From Firmicutes bacterium UBA3553 (GTDB lineage Bacteria > Bacillota > Clostridia > Tissierellales > Sedimentibacteraceae), in assembly GCA_002381185.1 (NCBI GenBank), contig DFOA01000036.1, forward strand, positions 128,388-192,387: a stretch of DNA of 64,000 bases, in the 5' to 3' direction. Of the stretch, positions 17,010 to 24,282 are shown piece after piece. Below the pieces are notes generated by a model. The model was not told where the DNA came from and ran no database searches. It was given only the letters and a program-made list of their open reading frames with translations. The position numbers and the translations under genes were made by a program. Position 1 is the first letter of the stretch; every line of letters begins with the position of its first letter.

Positions 17010-17948
17010 TTATTTCAAAGCATCTACAATGGTATCAATATTTGCTTTGACAGTTAGAATATAGTTAGGAGCACCGGAAGCTTCATCACCCAGAGAATCG
17101 GAGTACAGTTCGCCGCCTATGGCAACATCGAAGCCTTTGGACCTGACTGCTGCCTGCAATGCTTCTATAGTTTTGGGAGGAACGGAGGATTCCACAAATA
17201 TTGCCTTAATCTGCCGTTCTACAATGAAATTTGCCAGCTCGCTAACGTCCGCTGTTCCTGCTTCCGAATCTGTGCTGATGCCCTGCAATCCTCGAACTTC
17301 AAAATCATACGCCTTTCCAAAGTATTGGAAAGCATCATGAGCCGTCACCAACACCCTTTGCTCTTTTGTCAGTTCTGCTGCTCTGTTACGGATATATATG
17401 TCTGCTTCATCCAGTTCTTTCAGGTAGGAGCTTAAATTTTCCTGATATTCGGTCTTGCCGTTTGGATCAGATTTGGAAAGCCCATCTGCGACAGTTTGGG
17501 CGGCATCCTTCCACAGTAATACATCGAACCAGATATGAGGGTCATGCACCGAACTGTCATCTTCCCAGGCAAGCAGCTTATCTTCATCCAGGCCATCCTC
17601 AATACAAATGACCGTAGATCCCTGTCTGGTGAGATTTTCGAAGATTTCACCCATTTTACCCTCCAGATGCAGACCGTTGTATACGACAACATCCGCTTTC
17701 TGCATCAATGACACGTCACCTGCGCTGGCCTGATAGAGATGAGGATCAATACCCGGACCCATCAAGCCATTTACAGTGACCTGTTCTCCGCCTATAACAG
17801 CGGATAAATCCGCAAGCATGGTTGTGGTCGCTACTATGTTTATTTTATTTTCCGACAAATCTGTGTTTGATGCGGGAACAGAGCAGCCCGCAAATAATAA
17901 TGTAAGACTTAAAACTGTGCCCATGAGGGCCTTGATTTTTTGATTCAT
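17010..17948 (-). CDS. Metal ABC transporter substrate-binding lipoprotein
   Basis: A 312-residue cluster A-I (ZnuA/MntA/TroA-like) binding protein. The N-terminus is a lipoprotein signal with lipobox LFAGC. Metal-coordinating positions are visible: the His in GPGIDPHLYQ, the His in VHDPHIWFD, the His in VTAHDAFQYFG and the Asp in YSDSLGDE. There is no His-rich loop, which points to Mn or Fe more than Zn. The preferred start is 17948, behind GGAGG; a longer reading frame to 18110 overlaps the regulator gene and lacks a signal peptide. Confidence 0.9.
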   Translation of the reverse strand: MNQKIKALMGTVLSLTLLFAGCSVPASNTDLSENKINIVATTTMLADLSAVIGGEQVTVNGLMGPGIDPHLYQASAGDVSLMQKADVVVYNGLHLEGKMGEIFENLTRQGSTVICIEDGLDEDKLLAWEDDSSVHDPHIWFDVLLWKDAAQTVADGLSKSDPNGKTEYQENLSSYLKELDEADIYIRNRAAELTKEQRVLVTAHDAFQYFGKAYDFEVRGLQGISTDSEAGTADVSELANFIVERQIKAIFVESSVPPKTIEALQAAVRSKGFDVAIGGELYSDSLGDEASGAPNYILTVKANIDTIVDALK

Positions 17949-17976
17949 ATAACCTCCTGAAATAATATATTCGGCG

Positions 17977-18633
17977 TTATGGCCGTACTGTCTCATCCAC
18001 ATAGATTTGACAGACGGCTTTATAACTGATTTGAATACATCTGCCGTCAATATCAAGCGTAAAAGGACCCTCATAAGCTCCTGCCTCCACAATTCGCACA
18101 GAGCTTCCAATGGTGATTCCGGCTGCCTGCAAATAATCCAGCAATTCCTTTTCTTCCGTTACCCGGCGTATATGTGAAGTTTCGCCGACAGGCAACAGGT
18201 TAAGCGGCCGTAGCGGCGTGCTGTCAATCTGTCCGTCAGTGGTAGGTATCGCGCTGCCGTGTGGGCAGTAGGCAGGAAAGTTCAGAAACTTATCAAGCCG
18301 CATTGTCAGTCGAGATGGAGTCACATGCTCCAAAAGCTCCGCATCCTCGTGGGCTTCGCTCCATGAGTATCCTAAGTGACGCATCAGAAATACCTCCCAA
18401 AGCCGGTGACCTCGAACCAGAGTTATTGCAACACATATTCCTTCTTGTGTCAGACGAGAGCCTTTGTAAGCTTCATAATATATCAGCCCCTCACGCTTAA
18501 GCTTCCCCAGCATTTCCGTCACGGAAGCAGGAGCAATTTGTAATTCATCCGCAATTTGTTTATTGTTAACCAGCTCTTTCATGCCTCCGAGCTTGTAAAT
18601 AGCTTTTAAATAATCTTCTTTATTTGGCGTCAT
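17977..18633 (-). CDS. DtxR/MntR-family metal-dependent repressor with FeoA/SH3-like domain
   Basis: A 218-residue regulator. Residues 1-65 form the winged helix (EDYLKAIYKLG, then IADELQIAPASVTEMLGKLK). The dimerisation and metal domain has the HRLWEVFLMRHLGYSW and HEDAELLEHV motifs with metal-ligand His and Glu residues. The C-terminal 75 residues are a FeoA/SH3-like domain. It is the promoter-proximal gene of the metal importer operon and has a DtxR-like palindrome directly upstream, so it likely represses itself and the importer when metal is plentiful. Whether it senses Mn or Fe is not decided here. Confidence 0.88.
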   Translation of the reverse strand: MTPNKEDYLKAIYKLGGMKELVNNKQIADELQIAPASVTEMLGKLKREGLIYYEAYKGSRLTQEGICVAITLVRGHRLWEVFLMRHLGYSWSEAHEDAELLEHVTPSRLTMRLDKFLNFPAYCPHGSAIPTTDGQIDSTPLRPLNLLPVGETSHIRRVTEEKELLDYLQAAGITIGSSVRIVEAGAYEGPFTLDIDGRCIQISYKAVCQIYVDETVRP

Positions 18634-18649
18634 ATCATACCCTCCAATA

Positions 18650-18690
18650 TTTAGGCGTACCTAAAATTTATCACATTATACACCTAAAAA
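18650..18690. promoter_or_regulatory. DtxR-type operator upstream of the metal regulon
   Basis: TTTAGGCGTACCTAAA (18650-18665) has two perfect 6-bp arms, TTTAGG and CCTAAA, matching the TTAGG/CCTAA half-sites of DtxR-family operators. A further half-site CACCTAAAAA starts near 18680. It lies 17 nt upstream of the repressor start. Confidence 0.75.
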
Positions 18691-19003
18691 TTTGATAATG
18701 CAATAGGATATTCAAATTTTTATTAAGAAAGATAACTTTTCATAAGTTAGCGGCAGGAAACAATGTATCCTTAGACTAATTTATGGGGTTTTATTAAAAA
18801 TGTTACAAAATGGTTGGGATGTATTTAAGAAGGTATTTAAGTCTACAGGCATTATGCAGGCTGTTTCTTTGATATAAATCGGATATTGAAATGGATTATT
18901 TATGATTTTGAAACTTTAATATATTTTAATATTTGTTGAGACATAATACTAAGACATTATTAAGAAATAATGAAAAATATGCTGCGGATTCATTTGGTAC
19001 TTA
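18691..19003. other. Intergenic AT-rich stretch, no gene seen
   Basis: About 310 nt between the metal regulator promoter and the riboswitch promoter at 19004. I see no supported reading frame, RNA gene or repeat. Confidence 0.5.
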
Positions 19004-19033
19004 TTGACAATAATCCTATTCTGGTGATATACT
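19004..19033 (+). promoter_or_regulatory. Sigma-A promoter of cobalamin riboswitch 1
   Basis: TTGACA (19004-19009), an 18-nt spacer and TATACT (19028-19033) directly precede the riboswitch. Confidence 0.75.
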
Positions 19034-19064
19034 TTGCATTGTAGCAACTGAATATTCGTAAGCT

Positions 19065-19222
19065 GGTTTAATGCGTATGTATTAATTAAAAGGGAAGCCG
19101 GGTGTAATTCCCGCACGGTCCCGCCGCTGTAAGAGAGTAGTCATTTTCAGAATGTCACTGAGAAATTGGGAAGGCGAAAATGATGATGATGCTCGAGTCA
19201 GAATACCTGCCTGCTTATATGC
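19065..19222 (+). ncRNA. Cobalamin riboswitch 1
   Basis: The core elements are present in order: GGGAAGCCGGGTG, CCCGCACGGTCCCGCCGCTGT, TTGGGAAGGCG, and a classical B12 box GAGTCAGAATACCTGCC (19195-19212). The presence of the complete B12 box and the CCCGCCGCTGT core makes this the standard adenosylcobalamin-type element, distinct in sequence from the three others. A terminator-like hairpin follows at 19290-19321, so control is probably by transcription attenuation of the YitT gene. Confidence 0.9.
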
Positions 19223-19289
19223 AATAATTCTACGGGCGATGGAATGTTGTAATTATACAGAATTATTTCTGTGTTTTTATTTGCATACT

Positions 19290-19321
19290 GCCCTCTTGAA
19301 AGTTCAAGGGGCTTTTTGTTT
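19290..19321 (+). terminator. Expression-platform terminator of riboswitch 1
   Basis: A GC-rich hairpin (GCCCTCTTGA with TCAAGGGGC, one bulge) followed by TTTTTGTTT, placed between the aptamer and the start codon at 19402. Confidence 0.75.
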
Positions 19322-19401
19322 ACCTGTATAGCTAAATGCTCGCAGAATGAACGGAGTATTCAGGCTGACTTACGTAATCAAGCAGAGAAAAGGGGAATTA
19401 T

Positions 19402-20286
19402 ATGAAAGAGTATATCAAAACAAAAGCAATGTTAATCAAAATTATATTGATAACCTTCGGGTCATTTGTGTATGCAATGGGGATTTCGGTGTTTCTGGAT
19501 CCAAACAACCTTGCGCCGGGCGGTACGACTGGAATCGCCATAATAATAAACAGCCTGACGGGCTTAAAAACAGGAACTCTTGTTCTTTTAATAAATATCC
19601 CCATATTAATATTCGGATGGTGGAAATTCGGGATTAAATTTATTTTATCAACCATGTATGTTACTGTTGCTTCATCGTTTTTTATGAATCTGATGAATGA
19701 AAATATCATATTAAAATACGGCATCATAACGGATGATTTGTTATTGTCCGGCGCTGCAGGGGGTTCCCTTATGGCTATAGGAATGGCAGTTGTATTCAGG
19801 CAGGGTGCCACAACCGGCGGAACCGATATAATTATAAGGGCTCTGAGGCAGAGATATAAGCACATACGAAGCGGCACCATATTTATTATTACAGATGCAA
19901 TGATTGTTACTGCATCAGCTGTCATATTAAAAAATGTTGAAATAGCACTATACGCAGCAATTACCATTGTTATCAGCAACTACGTGCTGGATCTTGTCCT
20001 GTACGGTGGAGACAGTGCAAAGCTGCTGTATATAATAAGCAATAGGCAGGAACAAATAGCAAAAAGAATACTTGATGAAATAGATATAGGAATTACATAT
20101 TTAAAAGCTGAGGGAGCATATACGAAAAGTGATAAAAAGGTTATTATGTGTGTGTGCAGAAAATATAACTATACGAAAATCAGGGAAATTGTAAAGGAGG
20201 AGGATATAGACGCGTTTTTCATAGTGTCAGGTGCGAATGAGGTGTTCGGAGACGGGTATAAAAGTTATCTCACAGAGGAAATATAG
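19402..20286 (+). CDS. YitT-family membrane protein (DUF161 plus DUF2179)
   Basis: A 294-residue protein with five or six membrane segments in the first 205 residues and a soluble C-terminal domain (ISNRQEQIAKRILDEIDIG, TKSDKKVIMCVCRKYNY). ITFGSFVYAMGISVFLDPNN and APGGTTGIAIIIN are the usual YitT entry motifs, and RQGATTGGTDIIIRAL is the central conserved loop. Function is not established for the family. Its place directly behind a cobalamin riboswitch and upstream of the B12 uptake operon suggests a part in corrinoid or precursor handling. ATG with AAAGGGG upstream. Confidence 0.88.
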   Translation: MKEYIKTKAMLIKIILITFGSFVYAMGISVFLDPNNLAPGGTTGIAIIINSLTGLKTGTLVLLINIPILIFGWWKFGIKFILSTMYVTVASSFFMNLMNENIILKYGIITDDLLLSGAAGGSLMAIGMAVVFRQGATTGGTDIIIRALRQRYKHIRSGTIFIITDAMIVTASAVILKNVEIALYAAITIVISNYVLDLVLYGGDSAKLLYIISNRQEQIAKRILDEIDIGITYLKAEGAYTKSDKKVIMCVCRKYNYTKIREIVKEEDIDAFFIVSGANEVFGDGYKSYLTEEI

Positions 20287-20363
20287 ACGTTTGGAATTTT
20301 TTAACCCTGCAAAGCTAATGAATGCTTATAATCAGATTCGAGTATGCTTATTATCCTGTACAG

Positions 20364-20392
20364 TTGACATGAAATTATATCAATGGTACAAT
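20364..20392 (+). promoter_or_regulatory. Sigma-A promoter of cobalamin riboswitch 2
   Basis: TTGACA (20364-20369), 17-nt spacer, TACAAT (20387-20392). Nearly identical promoters precede riboswitches 3 and 4. Confidence 0.8.
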
Positions 20393-20426
20393 ATGTATGA
20401 AAAAATAAAAACATTTGCATAATATA

Positions 20427-20566
20427 ACTTATTTAAACCACGGAATCAGGTGAGAATCCTGAACAATCGGGTTACTGTGTTGCGGAGCGAACTCCTATAG
20501 GCCACTGCGAAAGCGGGAAGGCGGAGTAAGCGGTGAAGCTTAGTCAGGATACGTGCTTAAATAATT
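20427..20566 (+). ncRNA. Cobalamin riboswitch 2
   Basis: The element starts and ends with a TTATTTAA/TTAAATAA closing stem. Inside are CGGAATCAGGTGAGAATCCTG, ACAATCGGGTTACTGT, GCCACTGC, AGCGGGAAGGCGG and a shortened B12 box TAGTCAGGATACGTGC. This is the compact variant also seen at 27109 and 38248. It controls the alpha/alpha-barrel, DUF4430 and ECF operon. Confidence 0.92.
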
Positions 20567-20627
20567 GCGTAGTATTGTTTTCCGACGAAAAATAATGCAG
20601 GATATCATTTTAGGGTTGCAGAAAAAC

Positions 20628-20667
20628 ACACCTGTATTTTTCGTTAAGAAAATGCAGGTGTTTTTAT
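20628..20667 (+). terminator. Attenuator terminator of riboswitch 2
   Basis: Stem ACACCTG with CAGGTGT, extended by T and A tracts, followed by TTTTTATTT. The TATTTTTCGT in its 5' arm is complementary over 10 bp to ACGAAAAATA in the leader about 50 nt upstream, giving a plausible antiterminator. Confidence 0.85.
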
Positions 20668-20695
20668 TTAAGTAAGATGATTTGGAGGGAGAGTT

Positions 20696-22366
20696 ATGAG
20701 AAAAATTAAGAGGGCGTCTTTAACATTGCATATGATGCTAATTATGATCATAAGTTGTATTATACCTGCATTTGCGGCGGACGATGCAGTTCTTGATGCC
20801 GCAATTAAGGATACGGCGGAATATATGTACAGGACAGTTTCAAATCCACAGGTGGGGTCCACCGGCGGGGAATGGGCGGTTCTGGGCCTTGCACGTTCAG
20901 GATATGAGGTTCCGGAGGAGTATTATAAAAAATATTACTCTGCAGTTGAAAAATACGTGAAATCACTAGAAGGAAATCTGCATGATAAAAAATATACCGA
21001 GTATTCACGCCTTATAGTTGCGCTTACGGCAATAGGCAAGGATCCATCCAATGTCGCAGGGTATAATCTTCTGACGCCGCTTGGAGATTATAATAAAACC
21101 ATATGGCAGGGACTGAACGGTCCTATTTGGGCACTTATAGCCCTTGATTCGGGAAATTATCCTATGCCTCAAAATCCGGACTTCGAGACTCAGGCAACCC
21201 GTGATATGTACATACAGAGAATTCTTGAGTGCCAGCTGCCTGACGGAGGCTGGTCGTTATTTGGGAATACTGCCGCTTCAGCATCTGGTGATGTGGTATC
21301 AGACCCTGATATAACAGGGATGGCGCTGCAGGCTCTTGCAAAGTATCAAGACAGGGCAGATGTAAAAAAGGCTATAGAGGAGGCTTTGGAATGCTTATCT
21401 AAAATGCAGGATGAAAAGGGCGGGTTTTCCAGTTGGGATGCAGAAAACTCTGAAAGCTGCGTACAGATAATTGTTGCGCTGGCAGAGCTTGGTGTCCCTC
21501 TTGATGATGCAAGGTTTGTCAAAAGCGGAAAAACATCATTGGATAATCTTTTGACCTTTTATTCAAAGGGCAACGGATTTTTACATACAAAGGGTGGAAG
21601 CGGCTCAAGTCAGATGGCGTCAGAGCAGGCATTTTACGGGCTTATTGCGGCACAGCGCCTCAGGGATGGGAAGGGCAGCCTGTACCGTATGAGTGACTCG
21701 CTGAAAATAGACGGTTCAATATCAGGTCCTGCGGTGGGAAGCGGTCTTCCCGGAAAGAATTCCGCTGTAACTTCAAAACCCATAATTACACCAGGACGTA
21801 CCTTTGACGATATTACCGGTGTAAATGCCCATAAAAATCAGGCTGCCATAGAATCATTGGCATCAAGAGGGATAATCATTGGCAAGACTAAAAAATTCTT
21901 TGAACCTGAATCTACGATGACTCGTGCAGAATTTGCAGCAATAATTGTTCAGGGACTGGGACTTGAACCCAAGACTAACGGCAAATTTAAAGATGTTGCA
22001 TCAAATGAATGGTATGCTCCTTATATAGGCACTGCAAACAGCTATGGAATAGTGAACGGAAATTCGGATACGACCTTTAATCCAAACGGAACCATAACAA
22101 AACAGGAAGCGGCCGCAATGATTACACGCTCAGCAAGACTGTGCGGAATAAATACCGATGTTGAAGGGGGCACTGTTCGTGATGTTCTGGCGCAGTTTGC
22201 GGATTATGTAAAGACTGACGATTGGGCGAGGGAATCACTGGCGTTTTGCTATCATCAGAACATCCTTGACCAGTCTGAGCTGGAAATACAGCCTGGTGCA
22301 TTGATTCGAAGATGTGAAATAGCACAAATGGTGTTCAATATGCTGGGAATGGCAAATCTTTTGTAA
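20696..22366 (+). CDS. Secreted alpha/alpha-barrel (transcobalamin alpha-domain-like) SLH surface protein
   Basis: A 556-residue protein with a signal peptide (residues 1-28, cleavage after AFA). Residues 35-335 carry terpenoid-cyclase/transcobalamin-type alpha-alpha repeats: GGEWAVLGLARSG at 57, NGPIWALIALDSG at 141, LPDGGWSLFG at 181, ITGMALQALAKY at 206 and KGGFSSWDAENSESCVQIIVA at 241. Residues 370-556 are SLH repeats (FDDI then TMTRAEFAAIIVQGLG; FKDVASNEWYAPYI) that bind secondary wall polymer. No catalytic motif of a real cyclase is evident. The cobalamin riboswitch and the DUF4430 and ECF partners point to corrinoid binding at the cell surface. That role is inferred. Confidence 0.85.
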   Translation: MRKIKRASLTLHMMLIMIISCIIPAFAADDAVLDAAIKDTAEYMYRTVSNPQVGSTGGEWAVLGLARSGYEVPEEYYKKYYSAVEKYVKSLEGNLHDKKYTEYSRLIVALTAIGKDPSNVAGYNLLTPLGDYNKTIWQGLNGPIWALIALDSGNYPMPQNPDFETQATRDMYIQRILECQLPDGGWSLFGNTAASASGDVVSDPDITGMALQALAKYQDRADVKKAIEEALECLSKMQDEKGGFSSWDAENSESCVQIIVALAELGVPLDDARFVKSGKTSLDNLLTFYSKGNGFLHTKGGSGSSQMASEQAFYGLIAAQRLRDGKGSLYRMSDSLKIDGSISGPAVGSGLPGKNSAVTSKPIITPGRTFDDITGVNAHKNQAAIESLASRGIIIGKTKKFFEPESTMTRAEFAAIIVQGLGLEPKTNGKFKDVASNEWYAPYIGTANSYGIVNGNSDTTFNPNGTITKQEAAAMITRSARLCGINTDVEGGTVRDVLAQFADYVKTDDWARESLAFCYHQNILDQSELEIQPGALIRRCEIAQMVFNMLGMANLL

Positions 22367-22394
22367 TTGATGAGATTTAAATGGAGGAAACAAA

Positions 22395-23390
22395 TTGAAA
22401 TTTAAATTTACAAAAAATAAAGTAATAGCAGCTGCATTAACAGTTATTTTTCTTGCTGCGGCATTCTGGTATGGTGGAGGTGCTCCGGGTCTGCGGGGCT
22501 GGAGTACTTCGCCTTCGTGGGCTTCAAATGAAGCTTATGCTGATAAGCCTGACGATAAAGAATCAGAGGAAATACAAAGTATACCTGATATTGAGCAGAC
22601 TGAAAATGCTTCGGATGATGAACCTGCAGTAGAGCTGGGCTTAGCTGAGGTATATGATGCTTCTGAAACAGATATTGCGGAAAAACCTGCCGGTGAACTT
22701 GACAGCCGGGCAGCGGCAAGCCCTGATGAAGATGCTGAGTCTCGTACGGGAGGTATTGAAGGAGGGATGTCAGCATCTGATAAGATAGATCTGGCAAAGG
22801 ATATGGCAGACGGAGCATCCTCTCCGGGAGTTGAAAAGGAATCAAAGAGCTACTCCGAAGCCCAGGGAATGATCATTGATGCTGCTACGGGCAAGGATAA
22901 ATATATGACGAATCCGGTGCCTGAAGGAAAACCTGTGCCGGTGGAGCCTCAGAGTGTTGAAATATCAGATGTCGAATATAAATGCACTATTTCCGTGCGC
23001 TGTGATACCATACTAGACAATATTGACTGGCTTGACACGGAGAAGGTTGAACTGGTACCTGAGGAAGGAGTGATATTACCTGCCACGGAGGTTACCTTCT
23101 ATGAAGGGGAAAGTGTGTTCAATGTGCTGCAGCGTGAAATGAAAAAAGCAAAAATACATATGGAATTTGAAAATACACCCATGTACAATTCGGTGTACAT
23201 AGAGGGTATAAACAATCTTTACGAATTTGACTGCGGAGAGCTTTCAGGCTGGATGTACAAGGTTAACGGATGGTTTCCCAACTACGGCTGTTCACGCTAT
23301 GGGCTAAAGGACGGGGATGTAATAGAATGGGTTTACACTTGTGATCTGGGTGTTGATGTCGGAGGATTTTATGCCACAGCAGGAGAATAA
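22395..23390 (+). CDS. Membrane-anchored DUF4430 (transcobalamin beta-domain-like) protein
   Basis: A 331-residue protein with an N-terminal membrane anchor (residues 8-30), a long acidic low-complexity linker (about 40-185) and a C-terminal DUF4430 domain. The domain shows EGESVFNVLQREMK, CGELSGWMYKVNG and LKDGDVIEWVYTCD, which are the family's hallmarks; DUF4430 is the bacterial relative of the C-terminal domain of transcobalamin and intrinsic factor. The linker could span the wall and present the domain to the barrel protein. TTG start behind GGAGG. The end overlaps ecfT by 20 nt, tying it tightly to the transporter. Confidence 0.87.
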   Translation: MKFKFTKNKVIAAALTVIFLAAAFWYGGGAPGLRGWSTSPSWASNEAYADKPDDKESEEIQSIPDIEQTENASDDEPAVELGLAEVYDASETDIAEKPAGELDSRAAASPDEDAESRTGGIEGGMSASDKIDLAKDMADGASSPGVEKESKSYSEAQGMIIDAATGKDKYMTNPVPEGKPVPVEPQSVEISDVEYKCTISVRCDTILDNIDWLDTEKVELVPEEGVILPATEVTFYEGESVFNVLQREMKKAKIHMEFENTPMYNSVYIEGINNLYEFDCGELSGWMYKVNGWFPNYGCSRYGLKDGDVIEWVYTCDLGVDVGGFYATAGE

Positions 23391-24282
23391 TACGCAAGAT
23401 GCTTTTTCATTTTATCATCCGCTGGTGAATTTTTCGTATTTTGCTTTTGTATTTGCTTTTTCAATGATATTTATGCATCCTGTATGCCTGGTGATCTCTC
23501 TGGTATGTGCTTTTGTTTACTCCATATTCCTCAAGGGGAGGCGTGCGGTTAGATTTAACTTTGGTGTACTTCTCCCCATGCTGGCAGTTACGGCTGTTAT
23601 TAATCCTGCCTTTAATCATGAGGGAGCCACCATATTGACATATCTTTATACGGGAAATCCTCTTACCCTTGAGTCTGTTGCCTACGGCATTGCTGCCTCT
23701 GCCATGCTGGCAGCAATGGTGTGCTGGTTTACCTGCTACAATGAAATCATGACTTCAGACAAGTTTGTATATCTGTTCGGCAGGATAATACCGTCACTGT
23801 CCCTGATACTGTCAATATCGCTGCGCTTTGTGCCCAGATTCAAGGCCCGCATCAGGGAGGTATCGGAAGCCCAGAGATGCATAGGCCGTGATGTGTCAAA
23901 CGGCGGAGTTATAGAGCGGGCACGTCACGGCATAACGATTTTGTCCATAATGGTTACCTGGGCTCTGGAGAATGCCATTGAAACGGCAGACAGCATGAAA
24001 AGCCGGGGATATGGATTAGAGGGGCGCACCGCATTTTCAATTTACCGTCTCAATAAAAGGGATAAAAAAGCCCTGGCGGTAATATTTATTTTAGGTATTT
24101 TTGTTTTGACAGGAGGCATATTGGGAGGATTGAAGTGGAGGTATTTTCCTACTATGAAGGGACGGTCTCCGGAAATTTTTAGTACAAGCCTATGGCTTGC
24201 TTACATGGGACTGTGTCTTGTCCCGGTTATTGTTGACAGAGTGGAGGAGCACCAATGGAAAGCTACACAATCAAAAATTTAA
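23371..24282 (+). CDS. ecfT: ECF transporter transmembrane component EcfT
   Basis: A 303-residue T-component with hydrophobic helices at about 20-150 and near 245-300. The cytoplasmic coupling helices carry the Ala-Arg-Gly-type motif as TADSMKSRGYGLEGR, and SLRFVPRFKARIREVSEAQR is the usual region before it. It couples ATP hydrolysis to the S-component. The start is ATG at 23371 with GGAGG five bases upstream; it overlaps the DUF4430 gene by 20 nt and the next gene by 28 nt. Confidence 0.9.
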   Translation: MPQQENNTQDAFSFYHPLVNFSYFAFVFAFSMIFMHPVCLVISLVCAFVYSIFLKGRRAVRFNFGVLLPMLAVTAVINPAFNHEGATILTYLYTGNPLTLESVAYGIAASAMLAAMVCWFTCYNEIMTSDKFVYLFGRIIPSLSLILSISLRFVPRFKARIREVSEAQRCIGRDVSNGGVIERARHGITILSIMVTWALENAIETADSMKSRGYGLEGRTAFSIYRLNKRDKKALAVIFILGIFVLTGGILGGLKWRYFPTMKGRSPEIFSTSLWLAYMGLCLVPVIVDRVEEHQWKATQSKI

